The notes: a model not told the origin generated them from the sequence alone. 62,500 bases of DNA from Paenibacillus albus (GCF_003952225.1 NZ_CP034437.1:207501-270000), one strand, 5' to 3'; counted from the first letter of the stretch, positions 8,151-18,704 are shown. Translations and numbers: made by a program.

Positions 8151-9095
8151 TTATTCTTCCATGCGGAGGCCAAGACCGAGTTCTTCAAGCTTCTCTTGAA
8201 CTTCTTCCAAAGACTTGCGTCCGAGGTTACGGACTTTCATCATGTCTTCTTCCGTCTTCGTGATTAGCTCTTGAACGGTATTGATACCTGCACGTTTGAG
8301 ACAGTTATAAGAACGCACGGACAGATCGAGTTCTTCGATCGTCATCTCGAGCACTTTCTCTTTCTTGTCTTCTTCTTTTTCAACCATGATCTCAGCGTCT
8401 TTCGCTTCGTCAGTCAGACCAACGAACAGGTCCAGATGCTCAGTCAAAATTTTGGCGCCGAGGCTAACTGCCTCTTCCGGACGAATGCTTCCGTCGGTCC
8501 AAACTTCAAGTGTGAGCTTATCGTAGTTAGTCACTTGACCAACACGAGTGTTCTCAACCGAGTAGTTCACACGAGTAATCGGCGTGTAGATCGAATCAAC
8601 AGGGATGACGCCGATTGGCTGATCTTCCCGCTTATTGCGATCTGCTTGCACATAACCGCGTCCGCGATTAGCGAATACTCGCATGTGTAGACGTGCACCG
8701 GAGGCCAGCGTCGCGATATGAAGATCAGGGCTTAAAATCTCGACATCGCTGTCTGCGCGAATATCGCCAGCCGTAACGTTGCCTTCACCTTCCGCATCAA
8801 TTTCCAATACCTTCTCTTCGTCGGAATGGATTTTTAGCGAAAGGCCTTTGAGATTCAGGATGATTTCAGTAACGTCTTCCATCACACCTGGAACCGTAGA
8901 GAACTCATGAAGAACACCATCGATTTGAACAGACGTCACCGCTGCACCAGGCAGCGACGACAACAGAATTCTACGAAGGGAATTCCCAAGCGTTGCTCCG
9001 TATCCACGTTCAAGCGGTTCAACGACGAACCTCCCGTACGTGCCATCCTCATTTAGTTCTACGGTTTCGATTTTCGGCTTTTCGATCTCAATCAC
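8151..9095 (-). CDS. rpoA: DNA-directed RNA polymerase subunit alpha
   Basis: 314 residues. The N-terminal domain (about 1-230) dimerises and nucleates core assembly: [14 protein letters not shown] and DNKRDDQP-like DRNKREDQP are visible. A charged linker with [12 protein letters not shown] leads to the C-terminal domain (about 245-314) that binds UP elements and activators, with its helix-hairpin-helix [12 protein letters not shown]. The start is a GTG at 9095 after GAGGGAGGG; the resulting N-terminus [12 protein letters not shown] matches other Bacillales. Confidence 0.97.
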   Translation of the reverse strand: MIEIEKPKIETVELNEDGTYGRFVVEPLERGYGATLGNSLRRILLSSLPGAAVTSVQIDGVLHEFSTVPGVMEDVTEIILNLKGLSLKIHSDEEKVLEIDAEGEGNVTAGDIRADSDVEILSPDLHIATLASGARLHMRVFANRGRGYVQADRNKREDQPIGVIPVDSIYTPITRVNYSVENTRVGQVTNYDKLTLEVWTDGSIRPEEAVSLGAKILTEHLDLFVGLTDEAKDAEIMVEKEEDKKEKVLEMTIEELDLSVRSYNCLKRAGINTVQELITKTEEDMMKVRNLGRKSLEEVQEKLEELGLGLRMEE

Positions 9096-9140
9096 TAATA
9101 GAACCCTCCCTCAAAACGTCGCTCCGTTACCATTATCGCG

Positions 9141-9169
9141 ATTGTAAGTCAAATCATGTAGTATGGCAA
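9141..9169 (-). promoter_or_regulatory. candidate internal promoter before rpoA
   Basis: TTGCCA (9164-9169) and TACAAT (9141-9146) on the minus strand, 5/6 matches each, are 17 bases apart in the 127-bp rpsK-rpoA gap. They would allow rpoA-rplQ to be transcribed separately from the long ribosomal transcript. Confidence 0.6.
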
Positions 9170-9222
9170 ACCTTCACAACCATTATTCACAAGTTGGATT
9201 AATTTGATACCACAAATATTGA

Positions 9223-9600
9223 CTATACGCGACGACGTTTTGGCGGGCGGCATCCGTTATGCGGAACCGGAGTTACGTCTTTAATAAGGTTAACTTCCAG
9301 ACCAGTTGCTTGAAGCGAACGAATTGCTGCTTCACGACCAGCGCCTGGGCCTTTAACCATTACTTCGACAGTTTTCATTCCGTGTTCCATCGCCGCTTTA
9401 GCTGCGGATTCTGCAGCCATTTGAGCTGCGTAAGGCGTGCTCTTACGGGAACCTTTAAAGCCGAGGTTACCCGAGCTTGCCCAAGAAATCGCGTTTCCGT
9501 GCGGATCTGTGATCGTTACGATCGTATTATTGAATGTCGAGCGAATGTGCGCTACGCCAGTGTCAATATTTTTACGGTCACGACGTTTCGTACGCACCAC
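9223..9600 (-). CDS. rpsK: 30S ribosomal protein S11 (N-terminus in another frame: apparent one-base frameshift)
   Basis: The open frame gives 125 residues of S11 from a GTG at 9600, including [11 protein letters not shown] at the C-terminus and [18 protein letters not shown]11 forms part of the platform of the 30S subunit. The expected start is the ATG at 9617, 9 bases after a GAAGGAGGG site, reading MAKPKK, but it is one base out of frame with the rest. Restoring one base in the A6-G run would give [14 protein letters not shown], the usual Paenibacillus N-terminus. The GTG start has no site of its own. See the findings for the error versus frameshifting question. Confidence 0.9.
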   Translation of the reverse strand: MVRTKRRDRKNIDTGVAHIRSTFNNTIVTITDPHGNAISWASSGNLGFKGSRKSTPYAAQMAAESAAKAAMEHGMKTVEVMVKGPGAGREAAIRSLQATGLEVNLIKDVTPVPHNGCRPPKRRRV

Positions 9601-9636
9601 TTTTTTGGTTTAGCCATTATCGGTTATCCCTCCTTC

Positions 9637-10005
9637 TTATTTCTTCTTGTTCGCTACAGTCCGGCGAGGACCTTTACGTGTACGAGCATTTGTTTTAGTC
9701 CGTTGACCACGAACCGGAAGACCACGACGGTGACGAACACCACGGTAGCAGCCGATCTCGATCAGACGTTTGATGTTAAGCGAAATCTCACGACGAAGGT
9801 CGCCTTCCACTTTAACAGTCTTGTCGATTGTTTCGCGAAGTTGGCTAACTTCATCTTCAGTAAGATCACGAACGCGAGTATTTTCGTTAATACCAGTCGC
9901 TTCAAGGATCTTGTTAGCAGTTGTTCTGCCAATACCGAAGATGTATGTCAGAGCGATGACAACGCGCTTATCACGCGGTAAGTCTACACCAGAAATACGT
10001 GCCAT
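9637..10005 (-). CDS. rpsM: 30S ribosomal protein S13
   Basis: 122 residues. S13 is in the 30S head and contacts the P-site tRNA and the 50S subunit. The motifs [26 protein letters not shown] (helix-hairpin-helix-like), [17 protein letters not shown] and a basic tail ending VANKKK are all standard. The ATG at 10005 has a TAAAGGAGGA site. Confidence 0.97.
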   Translation of the reverse strand: MARISGVDLPRDKRVVIALTYIFGIGRTTANKILEATGINENTRVRDLTEDEVSQLRETIDKTVKVEGDLRREISLNIKRLIEIGCYRGVRHRRGLPVRGQRTKTNARTRKGPRRTVANKKK

Positions 10006-10022
10006 GTATCGTTATTCCTCCT

Positions 10023-10181
<159 letters not shown>

Positions 10182-10397
10182 CTACTTCCGATAGGTAATG
10201 CGTCCTCTAGACAAATCATAAGGCGACAACTGAATGACTACTTTATCTCCCGTCAGAATACGGATGAAATGCATTCTGAGCTTGCCCGATACATGAGCGA
10301 GAATCTGATGTCCGTTCTCCAGTTCCACCTTGAACATAGCGTTAGGTAGTGGTTCAATAACCGTACCTTCGACTTCAATGACGTCTTCTTTAGCCAA
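10182..10397 (-). CDS. infA: Translation initiation factor IF-1
   Basis: 71 residues, an S1/OB-fold protein that occupies the A site of the 30S subunit during initiation. The segments [26 protein letters not shown] and [15 protein letters not shown] are conserved. The start codon is an uncommon TTG at 10397, after AAGGAGACTGAC, and gives the standard N-terminus. It immediately follows the KOW-domain gene. Confidence 0.96.
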   Translation of the reverse strand: MAKEDVIEVEGTVIEPLPNAMFKVELENGHQILAHVSGKLRMHFIRILTGDKVVIQLSPYDLSRGRITYRK

Positions 10398-10399
10398 AG

Positions 10400-10671
10400 T
10401 CAGTCTCCTTTCCCTTGCAAAGCCTTCTGAATTACAAAACGCAATTTTGCGTTTGTTACACGGCCGGTTTCCCGCATGCTGTCAGCCACTTCTGAGCTGA
10501 CGACCGGTTGCATCTGAAGATGCAGAACGTTCTTCTTCTTCGATTGATCGAAGCGCCGCTTGTCACCGTCTGCTACAAGAACAAAACGTTCATCCATCAA
10601 CTGAATGATAACGGCATATGAGCCTGCGTCTTTCCCCGAAGCACCTTCACAAGTCGACCGATCTCCGGCAT
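10400..10671 (-). pseudogene. KOW-domain RNA-binding protein (YbzG/RplN-like L14e family), interrupted by an apparent one-base frameshift
   Basis: The N-terminal part (MPEIGRLVKVLRGK from an ATG at 10671) and the C-terminal part (QLMDERFVLVADGDKRRFD... to QGKGD) are in different frames. Adding one G after GGGGAAAG near 10630 joins them into a 90-residue protein that reads RGKDAGSYAVIIQLMDERF, the expected KOW domain. Bacillales carry such a gene between map and infA; its role is poorly known, probably RNA or ribosome binding. With the frame as given, only a 65-residue C-terminal fragment starting at an internal ATG could be made. The break may be a sequence error; two other small genes nearby show the same type of break. 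Confidence 0.8.
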
Positions 10672-10685
10672 ATATTCCAATGCGC

Positions 10686-11447
10686 TCAACCTGCCTGCTC
10701 CCTGGATAGGGTTAATATCTCGCAGCCATCTGCAGTAACAGCTACTGTATGCTCGAAGTGAGCACACCATGAACCGTCCTCTGTAACAACTGTCCAATTA
10801 TCCTCCAGCGTACGCACATATCGCTCACCGATGTTGGCCATCGGCTCAATCGCCAGAACCATTCCTGGTTTAAGACGAGGTCCGCGATCGGGTAATCCAT
10901 AGTTCGGAATTTGCGGTTCTTCGTGCAATTCTGCACCAATGCCATGCCCCACGAATTCACGAACAACAGAGAAACCAGCAGCTTCGATCACTTGTTGAAT
11001 CGCATGCGAGATGGTAAACAAACGAACATCCGGCTTCACGAGTGCGAGTCCAGCATACAGTGACTGTTCTGTAATGTCGAGCAGCCTCTTAGACTCTTCA
11101 CTTATCACGCCCACACCATAGGTCCAAGCTGAATCGCCATGAAACCCTTTATACTGTGCGCCGATATCAATGCTGATGATGTCACCATCGTTCAGCTTGC
11201 GTGTTCCAGGAATGCCGTGTACCAGCTCATTGTTTACAGAAGCGCAGATGCTGGCAGGAAATTGATTGTACCCTTTGAACGAAGGTATGGCGTCCTGACT
11301 GCGAATGTACGATTCAGCAATGTCGTCCAGTTCACTGGTTGTTACACCAGGACGAATCGCTTGTTTAAGCAATTGATGCGTTTCCGCAACAATTTGACCA
11401 GCTCTTCTCATATATTGCAATTCCGACTCGGATTTGCATATGATCAT
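10686..11447 (-). CDS. map: Type I methionine aminopeptidase
   Basis: 253 residues. It removes the initiator methionine from new proteins. The five metal ligands of the pita-bread fold are visible: Asp in SIDIGAQ, Asp in HGDSAWT, His in [13 protein letters not shown], Glu in AIEPMA and Glu in HFEHTV. The ATG at 11447 overlaps the adk stop by four bases (ATGA), which suggests translational coupling. The order secY-adk-map-infA is standard. Confidence 0.97.
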   Translation of the reverse strand: MIICKSESELQYMRRAGQIVAETHQLLKQAIRPGVTTSELDDIAESYIRSQDAIPSFKGYNQFPASICASVNNELVHGIPGTRKLNDGDIISIDIGAQYKGFHGDSAWTYGVGVISEESKRLLDITEQSLYAGLALVKPDVRLFTISHAIQQVIEAAGFSVVREFVGHGIGAELHEEPQIPNYGLPDRGPRLKPGMVLAIEPMANIGERYVRTLEDNWTVVTEDGSWCAHFEHTVAVTADGCEILTLSREQAG

Positions 11448-12097
11448 TCCGCTGTTCCCCGTAGGCAGCTCACGATATCAGTCGTTACTTCATCGATTTC
11501 CTTCTCGCCGTCTACTTCACACAAAACGCCTTTGCTCGAGTAGTACTCAAGCAGGGGAGCCGTTTTGGAGATGTATTCGTCAAGACGCGTACCTACTTTT
11601 GCTTCCGTATCGTCTGACCGCTGATAAAGCTCACCGCCGCATTTATCACAAACGCCTTCTTGCTTCGGCGGGTTGAACATAACATGGTAAGTGGAGCCGC
11701 ATGATTTACAAATGCGACGACCGGTCAGACGCGCAAGCAGTAGACCGCGGTCAACTTTGAGGTTAACGACGTGATCGATACTGCGTCCCATTTCAGCCAA
11801 CATCCCGTCCAGTGCCTCAGCTTGCTGAAGCGTGCGTGGGAAACCGTCAAGCAGGAAGCCTCCGTTGCAATCCTCTTGTGCAAGACGATCACGAACGATG
11901 CCGTTCGTAATTTCATCGGGAACAAGTAGACCTTGATCCACGAATTCTTTAGCCTTCACACCAAGTGGAGTGCCTTGCTTCATTGCTAAACGGAAAGCAT
12001 CGCCAGTGGAGATATGAGGTACTTTGAAAGTATCAACAATACGTTCCGCCTGCGTGCCTTTACCTGCACCTGGAGGGCCCATGAATAAGATGTTCAT
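11444..12097 (-). CDS. adk: Adenylate kinase
   Basis: 217 residues. It interconverts ATP, AMP and ADP. The P-loop [10 protein letters not shown] starts at residue 7, the AMP-binding DGFPRT is near residue 84, and the LID domain carries four cysteines (CKSCG ... CDKCG) that bind zinc, as usual in Gram-positive enzymes. The ATG at 12097 has an AAAGCGAGGAAC site; an upstream in-frame start would add 17 residues without one. Confidence 0.97.
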   Translation of the reverse strand: MNILFMGPPGAGKGTQAERIVDTFKVPHISTGDAFRLAMKQGTPLGVKAKEFVDQGLLVPDEITNGIVRDRLAQEDCNGGFLLDGFPRTLQQAEALDGMLAEMGRSIDHVVNLKVDRGLLLARLTGRRICKSCGSTYHVMFNPPKQEGVCDKCGGELYQRSDDTEAKVGTRLDEYISKTAPLLEYYSSKGVLCEVDGEKEIDEVTTDIVSCLRGTAE

Positions 12098-12183
12098 TAG
12101 CGTGTTCCTCGCTTTAAACATAATAGGCTCGGCCGGGTCCCGCCACATGCTACATGCGCGGAAGCCCGCTAGCGAACCTACAG

Positions 12184-13485
12184 TTATTTATTAATAAACC
12201 CTTTGTAGTGGCGCTTGATCAATTGCGTCTCGATCTGCTTCATCGTATCCAGTGCAACACCGATTACGATTAGCAGCGAGGTGCCGCCCAACTTAACGTC
12301 ACGAGGCAGATCTGCGAGCGTACCGAACAGAACCGGCAAGATCGAGATAAGCGACAAGAAAATCGCACCGCTGAGCGTGATACGCGACATGACGCGTGTA
12401 ATGTAAGATGAAGTCGGTTTACCAGGACGAATGCCTGGGATGTAGCCGCCATTCTTCTTCATTTGATCAGCCATCTGCACCGGATTGATTTGCACGAACG
12501 TGTAGAAGAACGTGAAAGCGATAATCAGGATTACGTACAACACCATACCAAGTGGTTTGTCATACGGCATGTGTTCTTGAACCCATTTTGCCCAAGCGTG
12601 AGTCGACCAGAAGTTCGCAATCGTAATCGGGAACATCAGAAGCGATACTGCAAAGATTACAGGAATAACACCTGCACCATTTACTTTGAGCGGAATGTGA
12701 GTCGATTGACCACCGTACATTTTCCGACCAACAACGCGTTTAGCGTATTGAACCGGAATTTTACGAATCCCTTGTTGAACGAAGATAACTCCGACTACGA
12801 TTGCAATGATTGCAACGATAATCGCAACTACCTTAATGATGCTGAGGAAAATCGAACCACTCACATCCACGAACTCTTGTTGATAAATCGAACGTGCATG
12901 TGAAGGAATTCTTGCGACGATACCGGCAAAGATCAGGACCGAGATCCCGTTACCGATGCCTCTCTCTGTGATTTGCTCTCCGAGCCACATGAGGAAGGCA
13001 GTTCCCGCCGTAAGGATTATCGCAATCATAATATAATCCGTGGAAGTTGCATTCGGAATCATATCGAGCGAATATAGCCGATTAAAACCAATCGCTGTAC
13101 CAAAACCTTGGACCAAACCAAGAATAATGGTACCGTACCGAGTAATTTGAGCAAGCTTACGTTTTCCGTTCTCGCCTTCCTTCGCCCATTCAGCGAATTT
13201 AGGGATTACGTCCATCGACAGTAACTGTACGATGATCGACGAGGTGATGTAAGGCATGATCCCGATCGCGAAAATCGAGAACTGGAACAGTGCCCCACCG
13301 GAAAACGTATTAAGCAAACCAAACAACTCAGATCCGGCCGAATCAGTTTGCGTGAATACATCTTTGTTAACACCAGGAACCGGGATAAATGAACCGATCC
13401 GGTAAACCAACAAGATGAACAACGTGAACAGGATCCGTTTGCGAAGGTCTTCCACTTTCCAAATGTTGGACACGGTCTTGAACAA
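12184..13485 (-). CDS. secY: Preprotein translocase subunit SecY
   Basis: 433 residues with ten predicted membrane segments. SecY forms the protein-conducting channel, with SecE (also in this window) and SecG. Conserved parts include [15 protein letters not shown] in helix 1, the plug region after residue 60, and [12 protein letters not shown]. It starts with TTG at 13485, directly abutting the rplO stop (TAA-TTG), using the GAGGTGATC within the rplO end as its site. Abutting genes point to coupled translation. Confidence 0.96.
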   Translation of the reverse strand: MFKTVSNIWKVEDLRKRILFTLFILLVYRIGSFIPVPGVNKDVFTQTDSAGSELFGLLNTFSGGALFQFSIFAIGIMPYITSSIIVQLLSMDVIPKFAEWAKEGENGKRKLAQITRYGTIILGLVQGFGTAIGFNRLYSLDMIPNATSTDYIMIAIILTAGTAFLMWLGEQITERGIGNGISVLIFAGIVARIPSHARSIYQQEFVDVSGSIFLSIIKVVAIIVAIIAIVVGVIFVQQGIRKIPVQYAKRVVGRKMYGGQSTHIPLKVNGAGVIPVIFAVSLLMFPITIANFWSTHAWAKWVQEHMPYDKPLGMVLYVILIIAFTFFYTFVQINPVQMADQMKKNGGYIPGIRPGKPTSSYITRVMSRITLSGAIFLSLISILPVLFGTLADLPRDVKLGGTSLLIVIGVALDTMKQIETQLIKRHYKGFINK

Positions 13486-13926
13486 TTAGATCACCTCGGT
13501 TTTACCGCCGGCAGCCTGGATTTTCTCTACCGCAGATTGAGAGAACTTGCTTGCTTTTACCGTAAGCTGAACAGTGATTTCGCCATTACCCAAGATCTTG
13601 ATTCCGCTCTGTGGGTTTTTAACGATACCTTGCTCAAGCAGTAGCTCAGGAGTTACTTCTGTGCCAGCTGCAAAGCTATTCAACTCATCGATGTTCACAA
13701 TCGCATACTCTTTACGGAACGGGTTGTTAAAGCCGCGTTTAGGCAAACGACGGTACAATGGGTTTTGACCGCCCTCGAATCCTGGGCGAACACCGCCGCC
13801 GGAACGAGCATTTTGACCTTTGTGACCGCGACCCGCAGTTTTACCGTTACCGCTACCGATACCACGGCCTTTGCGGAAACCCTCTTTACGAGAGCCTTCA
13901 GCTGGTTTGAGATCATGCAGTTTCAT
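13486..13926 (-). CDS. rplO: 50S ribosomal protein L15
   Basis: 146 residues. L15 is a late assembly protein near the central protuberance. The Gly/Arg-rich N-terminal half ([19 protein letters not shown]) and RLPKRGF are typical. The ATG at 13926 has AAGGAGGTG upstream; the GTG at 13938 is inside that site and is not used. Confidence 0.97.
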   Translation of the reverse strand: MKLHDLKPAEGSRKEGFRKGRGIGSGNGKTAGRGHKGQNARSGGGVRPGFEGGQNPLYRRLPKRGFNNPFRKEYAIVNIDELNSFAAGTEVTPELLLEQGIVKNPQSGIKILGNGEITVQLTVKASKFSQSAVEKIQAAGGKTEVI

Positions 13927-14008
13927 CGTGCGTTGCACCTCCTTAATGTTTTGCTCTGTCTTGCGACATCACTTGTTACTACAAATATTACATCGCCCTG
14001 TGTGGCGA

Positions 14009-14194
14009 TTAAGCTTGCACTTCTTCCACTTTAACCAAGTGGCTGACATGAGTAATCATGCCACGAATAGCCGGGCTGTCACTGTGGACAACCGATTGAC
14101 GAATTTTGCGAAGACCAAGCGTAGCAACAGTCGCACGCTGCTTCTCGTTACGACCGATCAGGCTGCGAACGAGGGTGATTTGCAATTTTGCCAT
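14009..14194 (-). CDS. rpmD: 50S ribosomal protein L30
   Basis: 61 residues, the short bacterial form. The segments [14 protein letters not shown] and [13 protein letters not shown] with the closing HLVKVEEV are standard. The ATG at 14194 follows TAAGGAGGAG. It lies in the spc part between rpsE and rplO. Confidence 0.96.
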   Translation of the reverse strand: MAKLQITLVRSLIGRNEKQRATVATLGLRKIRQSVVHSDSPAIRGMITHVSHLVKVEEVQA

Positions 14195-14207
14195 CGTATT
14201 CTCCTCC

Positions 14208-14705
14208 TTAGCCCAAAAGCTCTTTCACGGTTTTACCACGAAGTTTAGCAACGTCCTCGGCACGTTTCAGACGGGAAAGTCCTTCCAGTGTCGCGTTAAC
14301 CATATTCATGGAGTTTGAAGAACCAAGCGATTTGGTCAGAATGTCACCAACACCAGCAAGCTCAAGAACGGCACGAACCGGTCCGCCTGCGATTACTCCA
14401 GTACCTTCAGATGCTGGTTTAAGCAATACGCGGCCAGCGCCGAAGTGTCCAAGTACTTGGTGTGGAATTGTTGTTTTCACGAGTGGAACATGAATCAGGT
14501 TTTTCTTAGCGTCTTCGATACCTTTGCGAATTGCATCAGGTACTTCGCCCGCTTTACCGATTCCTGCGCCAACATATCCTTTACCGTCGCCTACAACTAC
14601 CAGCGCGCTAAAGCTGAAACGGCGTCCGCCTTTTACTACTTTCGCTACACGGTTGATTTGAACTACTTTTTCAGTAAGTTCCAATGCATTGGGATCTATA
14701 CGCAA
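14208..14705 (-). CDS. rpsE: 30S ribosomal protein S5
   Basis: 165 residues. S5 contributes to decoding accuracy and the mRNA entry tunnel. The spectinomycin-loop region [11 protein letters not shown] looks wild type, and [20 protein letters not shown] is the conserved core. The start is a TTG at 14705 after GAAGGAGGTAACTCGAC, giving MRIDPN. No better ATG is available, so the TTG is believable. Confidence 0.96.
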   Translation of the reverse strand: MRIDPNALELTEKVVQINRVAKVVKGGRRFSFSALVVVGDGKGYVGAGIGKAGEVPDAIRKGIEDAKKNLIHVPLVKTTIPHQVLGHFGAGRVLLKPASEGTGVIAGGPVRAVLELAGVGDILTKSLGSSNSMNMVNATLEGLSRLKRAEDVAKLRGKTVKELLG

Positions 14706-14736
14706 GTCGAGTTACCTCCTTCATAAGTATTATCTT

Positions 14737-15105
14737 TTAGAATTCAAGACCTGCTTCACGAGCTGCATCAGCCAGTGCTTGAATTCTGCCATGGTACAAA
14801 TATCCGCCGCGGTCAAATACGACTTTGTCAACGCCTTTCGCTTTAGCGCGAGAAGCGATTACTTCACCGATTTTACGAGCAGCTTCAATGTTACCACCGT
14901 TGCTGAATTGTTCTGCAATTTCTTTATCGAGCGTAGACGCAGATGCGACCGTTACGCCTTGTACATCATCAATCAATTGTGCATAGATGTGTTTGGAGGA
15001 ACGGAATACAGAGAGACGTGGACGCTGCGTAGTTCCGCTGATTTTCTTACGCACACGCAGGTGACGTTTAAGACGTGCTTTGTTCTTATCGCCTTTTGTA
15101 ATCAT
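14737..15105 (-). CDS. rplR: 50S ribosomal protein L18
   Basis: 122 residues. L18 binds 5S rRNA and places it in the central protuberance. The basic N-terminus ([14 protein letters not shown]), [16 protein letters not shown] and [11 protein letters not shown] are family marks. The ATG at 15105 has an AGGAGTG site. Confidence 0.97.
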   Translation of the reverse strand: MITKGDKNKARLKRHLRVRKKISGTTQRPRLSVFRSSKHIYAQLIDDVQGVTVASASTLDKEIAEQFSNGGNIEAARKIGEVIASRAKAKGVDKVVFDRGGYLYHGRIQALADAAREAGLEF

Positions 15106-15171
15106 TCGTTGTACACTCCTTTCTCAGTCCTTATGAAGCTATCCGGTCAAGCAGCGCGGTTAAGCAGCTGC

Positions 15172-15714
15172 TTATTTCTTCTTACCAGCTTTACCTTCTT
15201 TACGAAGGATACGCTCGCCTTCATACTTGATACCTTTACCTTTATACGGTTCAGGCTCACGTACGGAACGGATCTTCGCAGCAGTTGCACCAACGAGTTC
15301 TTTGTCGATACCTCTTACGATGATTTTCGTGTTCGAAGGAACTTCGAACTCGATGCCGCTCTCAGGCGAAATTTCCACTGGGTGCGAGTAACCAACGTTA
15401 AGTACGATTTTCTCGCCAGTTTTGTTTGCACGGTAACCAACGCCTACTAGCTCAAGGTTCTTAACGAAGCCTTCAGTTACACCACTAACCATGTTAGCGA
15501 TGACGCTGCGAGTTGTACCGTGCAGGGAACGATGCAATTTATTGTCAGAAGGACGCTCTACAGTAAGAACGCTGTCCGCAACTACCACTTTCATATCCTT
15601 GTGAAGTTCGCGGCTCAGTGTACCTTTAGGTCCTTTAACAGTGATTACGCTGTTTGCCAGGTCGATGTTTACACCACCTGGGACTTGAATTGGTTTACGG
15701 CCAATACGAGACAT
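15172..15714 (-). CDS. rplF: 50S ribosomal protein L6
   Basis: 180 residues in two related domains. L6 lies near the factor-binding site of the 50S subunit. [11 protein letters not shown] at the start, [19 protein letters not shown] in the middle and [12 protein letters not shown] near the end are conserved. The ATG at 15714 has GGAGGTGTAAC upstream. Confidence 0.97.
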   Translation of the reverse strand: MSRIGRKPIQVPGGVNIDLANSVITVKGPKGTLSRELHKDMKVVVADSVLTVERPSDNKLHRSLHGTTRSVIANMVSGVTEGFVKNLELVGVGYRANKTGEKIVLNVGYSHPVEISPESGIEFEVPSNTKIIVRGIDKELVGATAAKIRSVREPEPYKGKGIKYEGERILRKEGKAGKKK

Positions 15715-15744
15715 TGTTACACCTCCAATCGTTGTGACAGTTAA

Positions 15745-16143
15745 TTACCAAACGTAGCAGACAACTTCGCCGCCGGACTTAACTTGGCGAGCTTCTTTGT
15801 CAGTCATAATACCTTTAGATGTGGAAATGATCGCCATTCCCAAGCCACCCAGTACGCGAGGCACTTCAGTGCTCTTCGTGTAAACGCGCAGACCCGGTTT
15901 GCTGATGCGTTTCAGCCCCGTAATAACACGCTCTTGGTTCGGGCCGTATTTCAAGAAAATACGGATAATCCCTTGTTTGCTATCTTCGATAAACTCAGCA
16001 TCGCGGATGAAGCCCTCGCGTTTCAAAATTTCTGCGATTTGCTTCTTCACTTTCGAAGCAGGCATTTCTACCGTCTCATGACGCACAACGTTTGCGTTGC
16101 GAATGCGTGTAAGCATATCTGCGATCGGATCAGACATAACCAT
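15745..16143 (-). CDS. rpsH: 30S ribosomal protein S8
   Basis: 132 residues. S8 is a primary 16S rRNA binder. The segments [15 protein letters not shown] and [11 protein letters not shown] at the ends are diagnostic. The ATG at 16143 is 8 bases from AAGGAGG. A second ATG at 16137 is possible but spaced too far. The start lies just after the rpsN stop. Confidence 0.97.
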   Translation of the reverse strand: MVMSDPIADMLTRIRNANVVRHETVEMPASKVKKQIAEILKREGFIRDAEFIEDSKQGIIRIFLKYGPNQERVITGLKRISKPGLRVYTKSTEVPRVLGGLGMAIISTSKGIMTDKEARQVKSGGEVVCYVW

Positions 16144-16173
16144 TGTGTAAACCTCCTTCCCGAACTAGGCTGA

Positions 16174-16358
16174 TTACCAGCTTGCTTTTTAACGCCAGGT
16201 ATCTGGCCTTTGTATGCTAATTCACGGAAACAAATCCGGCAAATTTTAAACTTTTGCAAAACGGAATGCGGACGGCCGCAACGTTCGCAGCGTGTATAAG
16301 CCTGCACTTTGAATTTAGGAGCACGTTGCTGCTTAACCTTCATCGAAGTTTTTGCCAC
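16174..16358 (-). CDS. rpsN: 30S ribosomal protein S14, type Z (C-terminus out of frame by one base)
   Basis: The frame reads a standard zinc-ribbon S14 ([32 protein letters not shown]), with four cysteines as in the zinc-binding form. After GVKK the expected ending ASW-stop is one base out of frame: the DNA reads AAAAAGCAAGCTGGTAA, where AAAAAGG would restore ASW and give the usual 61 residues. As it stands the frame continues to a stop at 16068, inside rpsH, adding a 35-residue meaningless tail. I give the restored end. See the findings; a sequence error is the simplest explanation. The ATG at 16358 follows CAGGAGGTGTAA. Confidence 0.88.
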
Positions 16359-16380
16359 TTGGTATTACACCTCCTGTGGA

Positions 16381-16923
16381 TTACTTCGTAAACGGCATGC
16401 CCAATTGGGTCAGCAGTTCACGAGCTTCTTCGTCCGTTTTTGCCGTCGTGACGATGACGACGTCCATACCACGAACTTTATCAACTTTATCATACTCGAT
16501 CTCCGGGAAGATCAGCTGCTCTTTCAAGCCAAGTGTGTAGTTACCACGGCCATCGAACGCTTTGTTCGAAACACCGCGGAAGTCACGTACGCGAGGAAGA
16601 GTAACGTTGAACAGTTTATCAAGGAAGTAGTACATACGCTCACCGCGCAGTGTTACTTTAACCCCGATTGGCATGTTTTCGCGAAGTTTGAAACCTGCGA
16701 TCGACTTTTTCGAGCGAGTTACGACAGGTTTTTGACCAGCGATCAAGCGCATATCTTCAACAGCAGCGTCAAGTACTTTGGAGTTCGAAACAGCTTCACC
16801 AACACCCATGTTGATTACCACTTTCTCGATCTTAGGAACTTGCATCACTGTCGAATAGTTGAACTTCTGCATCAGAGCAGGAGTGATTTCGTTAAGAAAA
16901 CGATCTTTCATTCTTACTGCCAT
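16381..16923 (-). CDS. rplE: 50S ribosomal protein L5
   Basis: 180 residues. L5 binds 5S rRNA and touches the P-site tRNA. The segments [44 protein letters not shown] and the terminal LLTQLGMPF are conserved. The ATG at 16923 has an AAGGAGG site. Confidence 0.97.
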   Translation of the reverse strand: MAVRMKDRFLNEITPALMQKFNYSTVMQVPKIEKVVINMGVGEAVSNSKVLDAAVEDMRLIAGQKPVVTRSKKSIAGFKLRENMPIGVKVTLRGERMYYFLDKLFNVTLPRVRDFRGVSNKAFDGRGNYTLGLKEQLIFPEIEYDKVDKVRGMDVVIVTTAKTDEEARELLTQLGMPFTK

Positions 16924-16954
16924 GTAACGTGAACCTCCTTTCCGTATCGGTCAA

Positions 16955-17308
16955 TTAATCAATAACCTCGCCGGATTTTTTAGCGATCCGGACTTTTTTA
17001 CCGTTATCAAGCACTTTGTAACCGATCCGAGTTACTTTACCGCTCTTAGGATCGATGTGCATAACGTTGGATACATGAATCGCCGCTTCTTGCTCGATAA
17101 TTCCGCCTTGCGGATTAACTTGCGATGGACGAGTATGTTTTTTCACCATATTGACGCCTTCGACGAGAACGCGGTTTTGACGCGGATACGCAGCAATAAC
17201 GCGGCCTTTTTTGCCTTTGTCTTTACCCGTAATGACCATAACCGTGTCGTCTTTTTTCACGTGCAATTTATTGTTGTGAGATTCCAACACTTTTTTCAAC
17301 CGTGGCAT
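16955..17308 (-). CDS. rplX: 50S ribosomal protein L24
   Basis: 117 residues with an N-terminal KOW domain ([18 protein letters not shown]). L24 starts large-subunit assembly and lies at the tunnel exit. [18 protein letters not shown] is the typical loop. The ATG at 17308 has GGAGGTGTAACTC upstream. Confidence 0.97.
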   Translation of the reverse strand: MPRLKKVLESHNNKLHVKKDDTVMVITGKDKGKKGRVIAAYPRQNRVLVEGVNMVKKHTRPSQVNPQGGIIEQEAAIHVSNVMHIDPKSGKVTRIGYKVLDNGKKVRIAKKSGEVID

Positions 17309-17354
17309 GAGTTACACCTCCTGCGTGCCCTGCGCCTTCAGCGCAAGATACTAA

Positions 17355-17723
17355 TTAGATAACTTCCGGAGCAAGCGATACGATTTTCATGAAGTCGCGG
17401 TCGCGAAGTTCGCGAGCTACTGGTCCGAAAATACGTGTGCCGCGCGGGCTCTTGTCTTCTTTTACGATTACTGCTGCATTCTCATCAAATGCGATGTACG
17501 AACCGTCTTTACGGCGAACAGCACGTTTAGTACGAACGATAACCGCTTTTACTACGTCACCCTTTTTGACAACGCCACCGGGTGTTGCTTGTTTGACGGA
17601 GCAGACGATCAGATCGCCGATGTGGCCTACACGACGTCCAGTACCACCTAGTACACGAATGCACATAAGTTCTTTCGCGCCGGAGTTGTCAGCGACGGCC
17701 AAACGCGTAAATGGTTGAATCAT
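17355..17723 (-). CDS. rplN: 50S ribosomal protein L14
   Basis: 122 residues, the invariant length. L14 forms an intersubunit bridge with 16S r[35 protein letters not shown] and [10 protein letters not shown] are family hallmarks. The ATG at 17723 follows AAAGGAGGACG. Confidence 0.98.
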   Translation of the reverse strand: MIQPFTRLAVADNSGAKELMCIRVLGGTGRRVGHIGDLIVCSVKQATPGGVVKKGDVVKAVIVRTKRAVRRKDGSYIAFDENAAVIVKEDKSPRGTRIFGPVARELRDRDFMKIVSLAPEVI

Positions 17724-17764
17724 TTCAACGTCCTCCTTTCGAGAAAATGCTTCTTAAAGCATTC

Positions 17765-18028
17765 TTAGAAAATAACAGCTGCTTCAACGATTTCGACTAA
17801 ACGGAACCGTTTATCTTTCGAAAGCGGGCGAGTTTCCATGACTTTGACAACATCGCCAATCTTAGCCTGGTTATTCTCATCATGTGCTTTGAATTTTTTC
17901 GTATATTTAATACGTTTGTGGTACAGGTCATGCTTCTTGTATGTTTCAATCGCAACTACGACTGTTTTGTCCATTTTGTCAGACACGACTTTACCGATTA
18001 GAACTTTGCGCGCATTACGTTCGCTCAT
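17765..18028 (-). CDS. rpsQ: 30S ribosomal protein S17
   Basis: 87 residues, an OB-fold primary rRNA binder. The segment [13 protein letters not shown], the [19 protein letters not shown] loop and [14 protein letters not shown] are typical. Among three possible ATGs, the one at 18028 is 7 bases from AAGGAGGA and gives the expected MSERNARK. Confidence 0.97.
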   Translation of the reverse strand: MSERNARKVLIGKVVSDKMDKTVVVAIETYKKHDLYHKRIKYTKKFKAHDENNQAKIGDVVKVMETRPLSKDKRFRLVEIVEAAVIF

Positions 18029-18077
18029 GTTCATCCTCCTTCCATACATTCGTTATCGGTTCACGGGTATAAGCAGA

Positions 18078-18278
18078 TTAGCTGCTAATTCCGAGTTCTC
18101 TTTCACGAAGAACGGTTTTGGCACGAGCTATGTCCTTACGAACATCGCGGATGCGAGTTGGGTTTTCCAATTGGCCGGTAGCCAATTGAAAACGAAGGTT
18201 GAATAGCTCTTCTTTGAATCCAGCGACTTTCTGTTCGAGTTCAACAGAGGTAAGGTTGCGGAAATCGTTAGCTTTCAT
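18078..18278 (-). CDS. rpmC: 50S ribosomal protein L29
   Basis: 66 residues, two helices at the tunnel exit, where L29 helps dock SRP and trigger factor. [10 protein letters not shown] and [16 protein letters not shown] are signatures. The ATG at 18278 lies inside the end of rplP (11-base overlap), with GGTGGTGAAG upstream, so translation is probably coupled. Confidence 0.96.
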   Translation of the reverse strand: MKANDFRNLTSVELEQKVAGFKEELFNLRFQLATGQLENPTRIRDVRKDIARAKTVLRERELGISS

Positions 18279-18702
18279 TTGCTTCACCACCCACTTCTTC
18301 GCGTTTCACGAACTTCGTTTTTACTGGAAGTTTATGTGCTGCAAGACGCATAGCTTCACGTGCGATCTCTTCAGATACGCCAGCAAGCTCGAACATTATT
18401 TTGCCCGGTTTTACGACAGCAACCCATTTTTCTACGTTACCTTTACCGCTACCCATCCGAACTTCAAGAGGCTTCTGAGTAATCGGTTTGTCTGGGAAGA
18501 TCTTGATCCATACTTTACCGCCACGTTTGATGTAACGAGTCATCGCGATACGCGCTGCTTCGATTTGACGGTTAGTGATCCATGAAGGCTCAAGTGCTTG
18601 CAGACCGAATTCGCCGAATACTACTTCAGCGCCGCCTTTCGCACGACCTTTCATGTGACCACGTTGTTGTTTACGATGTTTGACACGTTTAGGTACCAAC
18701 AT
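18268..18702 (-). CDS. rplP: 50S ribosomal protein L16
   Basis: 144 residues. L16 shapes the A-site tRNA pocket. [15 protein letters not shown], the conserved Arg segment near [20 protein letters not shown], and [17 protein letters not shown] are present. It starts two bases after rpsC and overlaps rpmC. Confidence 0.97.
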   Translation of the reverse strand: MLVPKRVKHRKQQRGHMKGRAKGGAEVVFGEFGLQALEPSWITNRQIEAARIAMTRYIKRGGKVWIKIFPDKPITQKPLEVRMGSGKGNVEKWVAVVKPGKIMFELAGVSEEIAREAMRLAAHKLPVKTKFVKREEVGGEANES

Positions 18703-18704
18703 GA

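Noticed and set aside
10597..10797. 66-codon minus-strand frame overlapping the end of map
   Set aside because: Its last part is the N-terminus of the broken KOW gene; the first part is only out-of-frame map.
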